Below are positions 9,040-18,149 of a stretch of DNA of 64,000 bases, one piece after another. The notes below the pieces were generated by a model. The model made no database searches. It saw only the letters and a program-made list of their open reading frames with translations, and was not told where the DNA came from. How positions within the stretch are numbered: the first letter of the stretch is position 1; each line of letters starts with the position of its first letter. The stretch lies in the NCBI RefSeq assembly GCF_014803405.1, contig NZ_JACYFG010000051.1, positions 186,001 through 250,000 on the forward strand, given 5' to 3'. The position numbers were made by a program, and so were the translations under genes. Source of the stretch: Pelagicoccus enzymogenes. GTDB lineage: Bacteria > Verrucomicrobiota > Verrucomicrobiia > Opitutales > Opitutaceae.

Positions 9040-9545
9040 GTCGGTGAGAGGGGGGCGGGGATTTATCTCGCCATGCGTACCGAGTGGAACCGGTCCCTCC
9101 AGATACGCTGGAATTGTTACGGTCCTTTTTTACCTGATCTTATGGGGAAAATTAGATTTTAGAAGGTTGCTGATTATCAGACGTTTGCCGGCTCGCACCG
9201 GATGCGGTTTCCTCTGCGGCACGGGGAAGTAGCCGCTTGGGAAAAGGAGGCGCTGGCATCTTCCCTTGCGTGCGCGAGCCCTATCGCTAAATCGAACAGT
9301 CGACGTGTTTGCCGTTCTCTCGGACGCTGGTTCGAAGGAATTCGGGAATCGCGTTTTTTAATTTGTATCCTTTTAATAATTACGTTTTCGGCCCCCAGTT
9401 GAACGCTTCGAGGTCCTTTGCCTTCCGGGCAAGGAATTCGGATCTTCACTAAGCTGCTAAGCGTCATCCGTTTAACCCGATCGTGCCAGCGCTCGAGAAA
9501 ATCGCACTGGGCTTGCGCGACCTAAATTGATATCTTCCCTACACT
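9040..9545. other. 506-bp intergenic region before nrdJ
   Basis: No credible gene is seen. The left end holds a member of the TCCCTCCA repeat family (about 9068-9105). The rest should carry the nrdJ promoter. I looked for a cobalamin riboswitch, which would be expected for a B12-dependent reductase, and did not find its conserved B12-box elements. Confidence 0.5.
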
Positions 9546-12500
9546 ATGAATTCTTTAGACGTCACTGATCCTCGCTCCGAAACCTGTCTCGATGTCGGGT
9601 TTGGCCAGACCCTTCTACTTGATCCGCGGGAGGATCTGTTGGGGGGATTGACGATAGAGCGCGTGTTCACCACTGACGGCAGGAATCCGTACGAAACGAT
9701 CACATGGGAGCGGCGCGACGTGGTGATCATGGATTGGAAGACCGGCAAGCCCAGCTACGAGCGCAAAGGAGTCGAGGTGCCATCCTTTTGGGCAGAGAAC
9801 GCCCTTAAGATTACGGCGAGCAAGTACCTGTTCGGTCGAGATCCGGAGACACCGGAGTATGAGGATTCCTTGCGACACGCTTTCGACCGCATCTCCAATA
9901 CTTACACGGTTTGGGGATGGAGGCACGGGTATTTCGCAACCGAGGCGGATGCCTTGGCCTACAATCACGAGCTCAAGTACTTGCTGGCCTTCCAGATGTG
10001 GGCGCCGAATTCGCCGGTTTGGTTCAATATCGGTCATTGGGAGCAATGGCGCTGGGGCCGGCCTGACCTGCGAAAGTCGATGGAGAATCGCGGGAACCGA
10101 GCGTTCAAGGCGATCCTGCCGGAGGATGCTGTTGACGATACGAATTTGGAGGTGAGAGAGGTATCCAACGCGTACATACACCCTCAGGCGTCGGCCTGTT
10201 TTCTGATGGGGATTGAAGACTCCATGGAGAAGATTCTCAGCCATCAAATCGCGGAAGGCGGAGTTTTTTCCAGCGGTTCGGGAATAGGAGTAAACCTCTC
10301 GTCGATTCGCTCCTCCAAGGAACCGATCGCTGGCAAGGGATTTGCCTCCGGGCCGATCTCTTTCGACAAGGGCTTTGATCGCATGGCGGGTGCCATCAAG
10401 TCGGGGGGTAAGACGCGACGTGCGGCGCGTATGGTTCTGCTCTTCGCCGATCATCCTGACATTTTCGAATTCATCTCCACCAAGAACCAGCAGGAAGACA
10501 TCGGTAAGATCGTGCTACGTGAGCACAACGTGTCGGTAGCCCTGAAGAAGAAGGCGGAAGAGTATGCGGTGAAGGGCTCGCCCGCGGAGCGCATGGCGGC
10601 TCGTATCGTGCTCGACATGCCGATGGTGACGGATCGTCAATACGATGCAGGGATGGACGATCTGCTCTACGGAGAGACCTTGGGGCACCAAAACGCGAAC
10701 CATTCGGTTTCGCTCAAAGGGGACTTCTGGAAGGCTTACCAAACGAAGGGGGAGTACGCGACGCGTTGGGTGAGCGATCCTACCAAGGTGGAGGATACCT
10801 TCAAGGCGGAGAGTATACTCGATGCGATTGCGGAATGCGTTTGGCACAATGCGGAGCCCGGCACCCACAACAACGATTTCATCAACATTTGGAATCCGGT
10901 GAAGTCGGATGGGGATATCTCTACCAGCAATCCTTGTTCGGAGTACCTGCACCTCAACTTCACCTCATGCAATCTATCCAGCTTCAATGTATTCAGGTTC
11001 TACGATCGTGACGCGAAGCAGATGAAGGTTGAGGAGCTACAGAAGGCGATCCGGCTCGCCATGATCGCTGCGGACCTGAACGTGGAGGAAGGAGGTTTCC
11101 CCATTCCGGAAATTGCGGCCGGAACCTATCGCTACCGCACCACGGGAATTGGCTATGCGAACGTCGGCGGTTTGCTCATGGCCTTGGGTATCCCCTACGA
11201 CAGTGACGAGGGGCGCTTGATTGCCAGCCAGCTCGTGAGCTTGCTGACTTCGACTTGCTGGAAAGCTAGCGCTGAGATGGGGCAGGAGCTAGGCGCGTAT
11301 CCAAGATTTGAATCTACCGAATCCGATTTGCGCGAAGTACTCGAGCTTCACAAAGCCGTGCAAGACCTTTCGGGTGCGTTCAGCGCAGGTAAGGACATCG
11401 AAAAGGAAGCGGAATCCATCTTCAAGAGATCCGGTTCGCGGCTGCCGATCGCTCAAGGTTTGACCGCTCTCGATGTGCTTAGAGGTTATGCCAAAAGTTT
11501 TGAGAATCACTCCGTAGATGCTCCAGTCATTGCCCAGCAACTGCAGGATGTGAACGCGGCGACTTGGAGCGAGGTTGTCGCTGCCAAGCGATTCCGCAAC
11601 AGCTTCACAACCGTGATGGCGCCGACGGGTACGATCTCAGCTCCCATGGGTGTCTACGACGAAGGCACTACCTCAGCCGAACCAGACTATACCTTGGTCA
11701 AGTACAAGAACTTGTCGGGAGGAGGCATGCTCAAGATGTTCAACACGCTGGCGCTTGAGGGGCTTCGTACCCAAGGTTACACTACGCAGCAAGTTTGCGA
11801 GGCAGCGTTAGAGGTGGCAGGTTTGGACGGGCTTTATACCGCCTGTGGCGCAAGTATGGCCAGAGTTGTGAAGCACCTCAGGCAATTCATCGACGAGAGC
11901 CAAATCGGACCGATCCGGCATCAACTCAACGAGCTTATCGGCTTCAAAATGGGAGACATTTCGAAGCTGGAAGCCTATCTCACGGAACTGAGGGAGAAAG
12001 GGCAGAACGGCTCGGCGGAACCAGAAGAAGCAGTCGTGTTGGCAGGAGCCAGCCACGTGGAGGACATTCCCTGGTTGAAGCCCGAACACGTTGCCGCCTT
12101 CGACTGCTCGGCAACTTCAGGAAGCGGCACTCGTTCAATTTTGGCGAAGGGCCACATGCGTATGCTTGGAGCGATACAGCCTTTTCTCTCGGGAGCTACG
12201 TCGAAAACGGTTAACTTGCCTTACTCTGCGACGCGGGAGGACATCAAGCAGTGCCTCGTAGACTGCCACGAGATGGGAGTTAAGTGCGTGGCGCTTTACC
12301 GGGCGGACTCGAAGGGTATTTCTGTTTTCAACGTCGATACGCCGGAAGGCCGGAAGTGGAATCCTGAATACGTTTGGAACAAGCTCGTGGAGGGCGTGCG
12401 AGAACAGGTGGGCGAGATCGTCAAGGAAGCCAGCAAGCCGCGTCGTGTCCGCTTGCCCGGTCGCCGTATTTCCCAGACCTTGAAGTTTGAAGTGGGGGGA

Positions 12501-13046
12501 GGATTGATGGAAGGCTTCCTCACGGTCGGGATTTATCCAGACGGAAGTTGTGGCGAAGTTTTCGGGCGGGTGGGCCAAGCCGGCTCTTTCGCTAACGGCA
12601 TGTTCGAGAGCTTCTGCAAGGCGTTTTCAATTTCGCTGCAGTATGGCGTGCCGCTTTCCAGTTTGATCGAATCCTTCCGCTACACGGCGTTTGACCCAAG
12701 CGGCTTCACTAAGGTGGGCGACCAGGATGGAGTGGCTGACCAAATCAAGACCTGCAAGAGCGTCGTCGATGCGATGATGCAGATTTTGCAGTGGCTCTTC
12801 CCGGAGTCCAACGGTGAAAAGCTAATTGATTTTGCGGGAGCTCCGGCTCCGGCGGTGGCTGCTCAGAACGGGGCGGTGACGATCAAGCCCGCAGATCCAG
12901 ACGGAATCAAGTCGTCGCTTTTTAAGAGTATCCAAAATAAAAGCGCAGAGTCTTGTCCCAAGTGTGGATCGATGGCCTACGTGCACGACGGGAAATGTCG
13001 TTCTTGCAGAGACTGCGGATTCAAGGATGGCGGCTGCGGCGAGTAG
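9546..13046 (+). CDS. nrdJ: Adenosylcobalamin-dependent (class II) ribonucleotide reductase
   Basis: This is an 1166-residue enzyme that reduces ribonucleotides to deoxyribonucleotides using B12. Seen: the substrate and active-site region GVFSSGSGIGVNLSSIR, the NPCSEYLHL signature with an active-site Cys, the finger-loop Cys/Glu region, a TSCPD-like region near the C terminus (LMEGFLTVGIYPDGSCGEVF), and a C-terminal zinc-ribbon/redox tail (CPKCGSMAYVHDGKC...CRDCGFKDGGCGE). Length fits the long NrdJ family and no intein is evident. It needs no oxygen or glycyl radical, so it supports growth with or without air. No class I nrdAB is in this window. A small unknown gene follows 57 bases later. 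Confidence 0.96.
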   Translation: MNSLDVTDPRSETCLDVGFGQTLLLDPREDLLGGLTIERVFTTDGRNPYETITWERRDVVIMDWKTGKPSYERKGVEVPSFWAENALKITASKYLFGRDPETPEYEDSLRHAFDRISNTYTVWGWRHGYFATEADALAYNHELKYLLAFQMWAPNSPVWFNIGHWEQWRWGRPDLRKSMENRGNRAFKAILPEDAVDDTNLEVREVSNAYIHPQASACFLMGIEDSMEKILSHQIAEGGVFSSGSGIGVNLSSIRSSKEPIAGKGFASGPISFDKGFDRMAGAIKSGGKTRRAARMVLLFADHPDIFEFISTKNQQEDIGKIVLREHNVSVALKKKAEEYAVKGSPAERMAARIVLDMPMVTDRQYDAGMDDLLYGETLGHQNANHSVSLKGDFWKAYQTKGEYATRWVSDPTKVEDTFKAESILDAIAECVWHNAEPGTHNNDFINIWNPVKSDGDISTSNPCSEYLHLNFTSCNLSSFNVFRFYDRDAKQMKVEELQKAIRLAMIAADLNVEEGGFPIPEIAAGTYRYRTTGIGYANVGGLLMALGIPYDSDEGRLIASQLVSLLTSTCWKASAEMGQELGAYPRFESTESDLREVLELHKAVQDLSGAFSAGKDIEKEAESIFKRSGSRLPIAQGLTALDVLRGYAKSFENHSVDAPVIAQQLQDVNAATWSEVVAAKRFRNSFTTVMAPTGTISAPMGVYDEGTTSAEPDYTLVKYKNLSGGGMLKMFNTLALEGLRTQGYTTQQVCEAALEVAGLDGLYTACGASMARVVKHLRQFIDESQIGPIRHQLNELIGFKMGDISKLEAYLTELREKGQNGSAEPEEAVVLAGASHVEDIPWLKPEHVAAFDCSATSGSGTRSILAKGHMRMLGAIQPFLSGATSKTVNLPYSATREDIKQCLVDCHEMGVKCVALYRADSKGISVFNVDTPEGRKWNPEYVWNKLVEGVREQVGEIVKEASKPRRVRLPGRRISQTLKFEVGGGLMEGFLTVGIYPDGSCGEVFGRVGQAGSFANGMFESFCKAFSISLQYGVPLSSLIESFRYTAFDPSGFTKVGDQDGVADQIKTCKSVVDAMMQILQWLFPESNGEKLIDFAGAPAPAVAAQNGAVTIKPADPDGIKSSLFKSIQNKSAESCPKCGSMAYVHDGKCRSCRDCGFKDGGCGE

Positions 13047-13103
13047 TAAGTCGAAGCCTTTCAAGCATTAATTTTCACCCAAAAATAAACCTTAAAGAAC
13101 CTT

Positions 13104-13505
13104 ATGAAAAGTGGAGATCCTGAACCTATAGATGATCTGTTGCTCGTGATGGCGGCGAAGCAGAGCTCGCCGTCTCGTACCTTGGAAGTCGTATCGAAAT
13201 CGGCTCAATGGCTGAAAGCTGCCCTAAAGGGAGCGGGTGTGACTTTCAGCTACTCTTCTTGCGAAGAGGAAAACCATTATGGCTACGCCGCGATTAGCAT
13301 CGTACGGAAGTACCGCGGCCAGCCGGCTTGTTTAGATATCAAGATAGCGGAGATTCGCGATGCGGCGTATATCTTTGCCGAGGTGCGCTCGCTGGGGAAG
13401 TTCGAGGGCACGATGTTCCCCTTTTTCGGCAATTTGCAATCGGACGACGAGCGAGACTTGCTGCTTCACTACATCGCGGACTTTGTGATCAGCGCGGACG
13501 ACTAG
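13104..13505 (+). CDS. Small conserved-looking hypothetical protein after nrdJ
   Basis: This is a 133-residue soluble protein without signal peptide or membrane helix. It opens with an acidic N terminus, then a helix (TLEVVSKSAQWLKAALKGAG) and several beta strands (YGYAAISIVRKYRGQPACLDIKI, AAYIFAEVRSL), ending in helical DDERDLLLHYIADFVISADD. I do not recognise a family. It lies 57 bases downstream of the reductase in the same direction with an A-rich gap and no terminator, so cotranscription with nrdJ is likely, and a role linked to the reductase is possible but unproven. Confidence 0.7.
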   Translation: MKSGDPEPIDDLLLVMAAKQSSPSRTLEVVSKSAQWLKAALKGAGVTFSYSSCEEENHYGYAAISIVRKYRGQPACLDIKIAEIRDAAYIFAEVRSLGKFEGTMFPFFGNLQSDDERDLLLHYIADFVISADD

Positions 13506-13662
13506 GGGATAGGGTAGGCCTCTCGCTGTCGTCCTGCGCTGGTTGGACCGATCCGCTGTCGACGGGCGCACCCTTTTCGCTTTCACGCGGTTACGGGCTT
13601 TTTAGAGTGCCGCGTCCTGCAAAATTCAACGGCAAGAATCGAGTCGCGAAGGCTCGAGGGTG

Positions 13663-13725
13663 CAACTTGCAAGATAGGAAGCCTGTCGCCCCGTGTGGGG
13701 CGGCTGGCACATGAATTGCAAGTTG
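13663..13725 (+). promoter_or_regulatory. Two-tier inverted-repeat leader before the DUF2383-type gene
   Basis: CAACTTGCAA (13663-13672) pairs perfectly with TTGCAAGTTG (13716-13725). Inside it, CGCCCC-GTGT-GGGGCG (13687-13702) forms a second stem. The structure ends directly at the GGAAGG before the ATG at 13732, so it could gate translation. The CCCCGTGTGGGG core recurs near 18120. Confidence 0.4.
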
Positions 13726-13731
13726 GAAGGC

Positions 13732-14178
13732 ATGAAAACGACAGAGATCAATCAAACACCCGTGGACATTTGCAACCAGCTGCTCAGGGGGGAGTTGTCA
13801 GCAGTGGAAACCTATGGCAAGGCGATCGAGAAGTTTGCTCGCGAGCCGGAGGCGACGGTCTTCATCCAAATTCGAGACCTCCATGAACGCAGCGTCGAGC
13901 AGCTACGAAGCCAAGTCGAGCTGATGTCGGGAGTTCCTAGCGATTCCTCCGGATCGTGGGGAATGCTCGTCAACGCGGTGCAGGCTACCGCGAACGTGAT
14001 GGGAAAAGGCTCCGCGCTCGAAGTGCTCAAGCGTGGGGAAGTCTATGGGATGAGGGATTACGAGGAAGCCTTGGGCAAGAGCGACCTAGACGAAGCATCC
14101 TCGAAGCTGATCCGCGACGTCTTGCTGCCGCGCTGCCGCGAGAACATCGTGGCATTGGACCAACTGGACGACAGCTAG
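13732..14178 (+). CDS. DUF2383/PA2169-type four-helix-bundle protein
   Basis: About 148 residues from the ATG at 13732; in-frame alternatives at 13711 (ATG) and 13693 (GTG) exist, but the family-like start begins MKTTEINQTPVDICNQLLRGELSAVETY. The pattern (long amphipathic helices, a helix with ELSAVETYGKAIEKF, IRDLHERSVEQL, MGKGSALEVLKRGE, RDYEEAL) matches the ferritin-like DUF2383 proteins, often stress-related and of unknown biochemical role. It is cytosolic, without membrane segments. A structured leader precedes it. The family call comes from the helical pattern and may be wrong in detail. Confidence 0.72.
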   Translation: MKTTEINQTPVDICNQLLRGELSAVETYGKAIEKFAREPEATVFIQIRDLHERSVEQLRSQVELMSGVPSDSSGSWGMLVNAVQATANVMGKGSALEVLKRGEVYGMRDYEEALGKSDLDEASSKLIRDVLLPRCRENIVALDQLDDS

Positions 14179-14266
14179 AGTTTTTTTTCGCTCGGGCAGG
14201 CGGGGCTTATCGCGGCACCGTCTCGGCAATCTCGAGGTCGTCGACAAGGTCGCTCGCCACAAAACT

Positions 14267-16210
14267 CTACTCGGCCGCGGCGATTTGGTCGGTGAGGTCG
14301 GACCACTCTTCGTAAGCGGTTTCGACCTTTGACTTGTTGGAGTCGTAGGTCGTGAGTACTTTCTGCGACTTGTTGGCGTCCTTGTAGAAGTCGGGATCAG
14401 CCATCAGATTTTCGTATTCAGATTGCTGCGACTCTAGTTCGGCGATGAGAGCTTCGACTTTCTTGAGCTTGTCTGTGAGCGGCTTGAGCTGGGCTTGCTT
14501 CTGGGCTTTGAGTCGTCGCAGCTCCTTGGGGTTCTGGGTATTGGTGCTTGGAGTCTGGGGTGCGGGCTTTTGTGGTCGGGTTGTGGCTTCGCGACTAGGG
14601 GCGCTCCTACTTGCAAGTCGTGTTAGGTAATCGGATACGTTTCCGGGGTGGAGGGAGAGTCCGTCTTTGCGGACTTCGAGGACTTTGGTGACGATGGAGT
14701 CGAGGAAGTCGCGGTTGTGCGAGACGATCAGGAAGGTGCCGGGGAATTCGTCGAGGGCGCCGCGCAGCACGTCTTGAGAGCGGATGTCGAGGTGGTTCGT
14801 GGGCTCGTCGAGGATTAGGAAATTCGCGGGTTGGACGAGCATCTTGGCAAGGGCGACACGGTTGCGTTCGCCGCCGGAAAGGACTTTCACTTTCTTGAAG
14901 ACGTCGTCGCCTTGAAAGAGGAAAGAGCCGAGAATGGTCCGCAGGCTGGTATTGTTGCCGACCTCGGCGACGCGTTCTATCGTCTCGAATATATCCAGTT
15001 CGGGATCGAGCTCGTCGGCCTGATGTTGGGCGAAGTAGGAGATGCTTGTATTGCCACCGACGATACGTTCTCCGGATTGGAAGGGTTCGACTCCGGCCAG
15101 GATTTTGGCGAGGGTCGTCTTGCCGGCCCCGTTGACGCCGACGACTGCGATGCGGTCGCCGCGTTCAATGCGAATATTTGCGGAGTGGATGACTTCGAGG
15201 TCGCCGTAGCACTTGCGCAGGTTTTTGACTTCGATGACGTTTTGTCCGGAGCGCGGAGGCTCGGGGAATGAAAATGCCACTTGGTCGGCTTCCTGCTCGA
15301 TCTCGATGCGATCTACTTTTTCTAGCGCCTTGATGCGGGACTGGACCTGACGCGCTTTGGTGGCTTTGGCCCGGAAGCGGTCGATGAACTGCTGGGTTTT
15401 GGCGAGTTCGCGTTGTTGCTTGGCGTACGCTTTTTCGAGCTGGGCGCGTCGTTCGACCGACTGCGTCTCGTACTTTGAGTAGTTGCCTGTGTAGACGGTG
15501 AGGGCGCCTTGGTAGACTTCGAAGGTGCGGGTGATGAGGGAGTCTAGGAACGCTCGGTCGTGCGAGACCATGAGGAGAGAGCCGTGGTAGCGTCTGAGAA
15601 AGTCTTCCAGCCAAGCTTGGGACTCTACGTCGAGATGGTTGGTCGGTTCGTCGAGAAGCAGTAGCGATGGCTGGGCGAGCAGGAGCTTGGCGAGGGCGAT
15701 GCGCATTTGCCACCCTCCGGAGAACTCGTCGGTCATGCGATGCATGTCGGTGGACTTGAAGCCGAGGCCGAGGAGTATGGATTCGATGCGGGAGGGAATG
15801 CGGGCGACGTCAAGGTCTTCCAGCTGGAGTTCCATCTCGCCGAGGAGCTCGAGGGTTTCGGCGTATTCTTCGGAGGCGGTATCCAGTTCGTTGAGACGGA
15901 TGTTTGCCGCATCAATCTTTTGCTTGAGCTCGATGACGTTTGAGAAGGCGGTATGAACCTCGTCAAAAAGCGTCTTTCCGTGGGCAGCGATACCGTCCTG
16001 AGGTAGGTATCCGATGGATACGTAGTTGGCTTTATCGATACCGCCGGAGTCGTAGGCTTCTACTCCGGCGATGAGCTTGAGAAGGGTCGTTTTGCCGGCT
16101 CCATTGGCTCCGACGAGTCCGATGCGGTCTTTGGCACCGATCGTTGCGGTGGCATCGCGGAATAGGTAACGTTCGCCGTATTGAAGGCAGATGTTGCGGA
16201 GAGTGATCAC
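14267..16210 (-). CDS. ABC-F family ATPase (ribosome-associated type)
   Basis: This is a 647-residue protein with two ABC ATPase domains and no membrane segment. The first has Walker A GANGAGKTT and signature FSGGWQMRIALAKLL followed by LLLDEPTNHLD; the second has GVNGAGKTT and LSGGERNRVALAKML followed by LILDEPTNHLD. A charged linker joins them (about residues 235-300), and a C-terminal helical extension of about 90 residues follows. ABC-F proteins act on the ribosome in translation control or antibiotic protection. Its ATG overlaps the sufU stop (TGA/ATG overlap), so it is the third gene of the sufS-sufU operon. The Ser/Arg-rich stretch before the C-terminal helix (SRSAPSREATTRP) is encoded by a REP-like element at 14588-14610. 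Confidence 0.93.
   Translation of the reverse strand: MITLRNICLQYGERYLFRDATATIGAKDRIGLVGANGAGKTTLLKLIAGVEAYDSGGIDKANYVSIGYLPQDGIAAHGKTLFDEVHTAFSNVIELKQKIDAANIRLNELDTASEEYAETLELLGEMELQLEDLDVARIPSRIESILLGLGFKSTDMHRMTDEFSGGWQMRIALAKLLLAQPSLLLLDEPTNHLDVESQAWLEDFLRRYHGSLLMVSHDRAFLDSLITRTFEVYQGALTVYTGNYSKYETQSVERRAQLEKAYAKQQRELAKTQQFIDRFRAKATKARQVQSRIKALEKVDRIEIEQEADQVAFSFPEPPRSGQNVIEVKNLRKCYGDLEVIHSANIRIERGDRIAVVGVNGAGKTTLAKILAGVEPFQSGERIVGGNTSISYFAQHQADELDPELDIFETIERVAEVGNNTSLRTILGSFLFQGDDVFKKVKVLSGGERNRVALAKMLVQPANFLILDEPTNHLDIRSQDVLRGALDEFPGTFLIVSHNRDFLDSIVTKVLEVRKDGLSLHPGNVSDYLTRLASRSAPSREATTRPQKPAPQTPSTNTQNPKELRRLKAQKQAQLKPLTDKLKKVEALIAELESQQSEYENLMADPDFYKDANKSQKVLTTYDSNKSKVETAYEEWSDLTDQIAAAE
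14588..14610. repeat. REP-like half element inside the ABC-F gene
   Basis: The bases from TTCGCG to GCTCCTAC match the arm of the REPIN at 25788-25843 at both ends, with a divergent middle. It falls in the low-complexity linker before the C-terminal helical domain of the ABC-F protein and stays in frame. Confidence 0.45.
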
Positions 16211-16689
16211 TTGGGCTCTTGCGTTGCGGGCGAGGTGGCGTCGAGCGAAGCGACACTTTCACTCGTCCCTCCAGATTTGAAGGCTGCCAGGTAGGCTTCG
16301 AAAGGCAGCGTGGCGCAGCGGATGCGGCTGGGAAAGGAGAGGACGCCGCTGAGGGCGGCGAGTTCGCCGGGAAGCTCTATGGAATCTGGTTTCGACTGGA
16401 ATTTGGATACGAAGACTTGGGAAAATGAGACGGCTTCAGGAGTGGGAAGCGTCGCTAGGTGCTGGGTCATCATGCTGGCGGAAGCGAGGCAGATAGTGCA
16501 GGCCTGGGCGGTGAAGGCGATCTGGCTTTTTTCGCCGTCGTTGGTTTTATGATACACTGTGATCTCGTCGCCGCAGAGCGGGTTACGCACGGTCGCAGAC
16601 GCGGCGTCGGGCAGTTCGCCGTTGTTGTGCGGCTGCTTGCTATGTTGGAGCAGCGTTTGCTGGTAGAGCTTTTTTAGGTCTGAATTCAA
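16207..16689 (-). CDS. sufU: SufU/IscU-like iron-sulfur scaffold or sulfur acceptor
   Basis: About 160 residues if translation starts at the TTG at 16689 (giving NSDLKKLYQQ, the usual start of SufU). The frame stays open to 16758, but those extra residues are encoded by a REP-like repeat. The three conserved Cys are present in NPLCGDEI, ACTICLASASMM and RIRCATLPF, with the Asp after the first Cys. SufU accepts sulfur from SufS for Fe-S cluster assembly. It lies directly downstream of sufS, supporting the pairing. The C-terminal tail (SGGTSESVASLDATS) is encoded by another repeat family (16241-16275). No sufBCD genes are in the window. Confidence 0.88.
   Translation of the reverse strand: MNSDLKKLYQQTLLQHSKQPHNNGELPDAASATVRNPLCGDEITVYHKTNDGEKSQIAFTAQACTICLASASMMTQHLATLPTPEAVSFSQVFVSKFQSKPDSIELPGELAALSGVLSFPSRIRCATLPFEAYLAAFKSGGTSESVASLDATSPATQEPK
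16241..16275. repeat. TCCCTCCAG-family repeat within the sufU 3' end
   Basis: CGAGCGAAGCGACAC, then TTTCAC, then CGTCCCTCCAGATTTG closely matches the element at 46343-46380 (CGAGCGGAGCGACAC...CTCCAGGTTTG). Here it is translated as the SufU tail. Confidence 0.5.
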
Positions 16690-16742
16690 GGGGGGATCTG
16701 GTTGTAATCGCGGCACAAGGCCGCTTCCCGCTTCGGTTTGCG

Positions 16743-16779
16743 ATCGCGTGACAAGCACGCTCCCACAGATCGCTCCTAC
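16743..16779. repeat. REP-like half element between sufS and sufU
   Basis: ATCGCGTGACAAGCACGC followed by TCCCAC is a diverged copy of the REPIN arm, and a second CGCTCCTAC follows at 16771-16779. The sufS stop codon lies inside the element. Confidence 0.5.
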
Positions 16780-18032
16780 ATGAAGAGGATGGCGGTTTTC
16801 TTCAGAGCGGCGGCGAGAGCGTCGACGTCGGCGGGCGTGTTGTAGAGCGAGAAGGAGGCTCTGGCGGTGGCGGGCACGCCAAGGCGCTTCATGAGGGGTT
16901 CGCAGCAGTGATGGCCGGAGCGGATAGCAACGCCTTCGGTATCGAGTACGGTGCCGATGTCGTGGGGATGGGCGTCGCCCATGGTGAAGGAGATGGCTCC
17001 GGATCGGAGGCGTGGATTGCCGACGATAGTGAGTCCTTCGATTTGCTGAAGCTTGGCGACGGCGTAGGCGATGAGGTCCGACTCGTAGTCGTGGATGGCC
17101 TGCAGGCCGATTCCGCTGAGGTAGTCGACGGCGGCGCCGAGTCCGATGGCTCCCTCGATGTGGGGCGTGCCGGCTTCGAAGCGGGAGGGTGGCTCCTTGA
17201 AGGTGGAGCCTTCGAAAGCGACGTGGGCGATCATGTCGCCGCCTCCCTGGTAGGGGCGCATGCCGTCCAGCAGGGAGCGGCGTCCGTAGAGGATGCCGAT
17301 GCCGGTGGGGCCGTAGATTTTATGGCCGGAGGCGACGAGGAAGTCGCAGCCGAGCTGTTGGACGTCGATCGGCATGTGTTGGATGGCTTGGGCGGCGTCG
17401 ACGAGGGTGGGGATGCCTTTGGCCTTGGCCTTGGCGAGGAGGGGCGCGATGTCGTTTACGGTACCGATCGCGTTGGAGACGTAGACGAGGGAAAGGAGCT
17501 TGGTCTTCTCGTTGAGGAGCTCGTCGAAATGGGTGAGGTCGAGGTCGCAGTCGTCGGTGACCGGGATGACCTTGAGCTTCGCGCCGACACGTTCGCAGAG
17601 CAGTTGCCAAGGTACGATGTTGGCATGGTGCTCCATGGCGGAGATGAGAATTTCGTCGCCGGCTTGGAGCTTGGGCTCGACGAAGGAGTGGGCGACGAGG
17701 TTGACGGATTCGGTGGCTCCGCGGGTGTAGACGATTTCGGAGTCGTCAGCTGCGTTGATGAAGGTGGCGATTTTGCCGCGAGCGGTTTCGTAGGCTCCGG
17801 TGGCTTCGGTGGAGAGCAGGTGAACGCCGCGGTGGATGTTGGCGTTTTCGTTGGCGTAGTAGCGGGTCACGGCGTCGATGACCACTTGCGGCTTCTGGGT
17901 GGAGGCGGCGTTGTCGAGGTAGACGAGGGGCTTGCCGTGCACGCTGCGTTGCAGGATGGGGAAATCGGCTCGCGCGTGGGCGAGGGCTGGGGGGATCGCT
18001 GGCGGTGTAGGCTGGCTGGTGGTTTGCGACAT
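16776..18032 (-). CDS. sufS: Group II cysteine desulfurase
   Basis: About 418 residues from the ATG at 18032 (MSQTTSQPTPP); the frame is open to 18140, but the added residues are not family-like. It takes sulfur from cysteine as a persulfide for Fe-S assembly. Seen: YLDNAASTQKP near the start, the PLP-binding Lys in ASGHKIYGPTGIG, the substrate His in AMEHHANIVPW, and the catalytic Cys in RSGHHCCEPLM. Here two Cys are adjacent; the first aligns with the usual RxGHHC. It is followed by sufU and abcF in the same direction. The next gene leftwards of its promoter region, the RNA helicase, is divergent. Confidence 0.94.
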   Translation of the reverse strand: MSQTTSQPTPPAIPPALAHARADFPILQRSVHGKPLVYLDNAASTQKPQVVIDAVTRYYANENANIHRGVHLLSTEATGAYETARGKIATFINAADDSEIVYTRGATESVNLVAHSFVEPKLQAGDEILISAMEHHANIVPWQLLCERVGAKLKVIPVTDDCDLDLTHFDELLNEKTKLLSLVYVSNAIGTVNDIAPLLAKAKAKGIPTLVDAAQAIQHMPIDVQQLGCDFLVASGHKIYGPTGIGILYGRRSLLDGMRPYQGGGDMIAHVAFEGSTFKEPPSRFEAGTPHIEGAIGLGAAVDYLSGIGLQAIHDYESDLIAYAVAKLQQIEGLTIVGNPRLRSGAISFTMGDAHPHDIGTVLDTEGVAIRSGHHCCEPLMKRLGVPATARASFSLYNTPADVDALAAALKKTAILFM

Positions 18033-18149
18033 GATGAGGGAGGCTGGAGAGTGAAAAGTGAATTGTGAAGAGCGAATGGCGGGTTTTAGGTGTTCGTGTC
18101 TGGGATTTGTTAGCTTGCTTCCCCGTGTGGGGATTCCCATATACGCTGA

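Noticed and set aside
9310-9400. Possible tRNA T-arm (GGTTCGAA)
   Set aside because: The flanking bases do not pair into a stem and no acceptor stem or anticodon arm can be drawn.
9040-9545. Cobalamin riboswitch upstream of the B12-dependent reductase
   Set aside because: Expected by function, but no B12-box or other conserved riboswitch core is visible.
9546-13046. Intein or frameshift in the long nrdJ
   Set aside because: The 1166-residue length fits the long family and all segments look native; no intein splice motifs seen.
16908-18068. 386-codon open frame opposite sufS
   Set aside because: Antisense shadow of an intact sufS with no recognisable motif.
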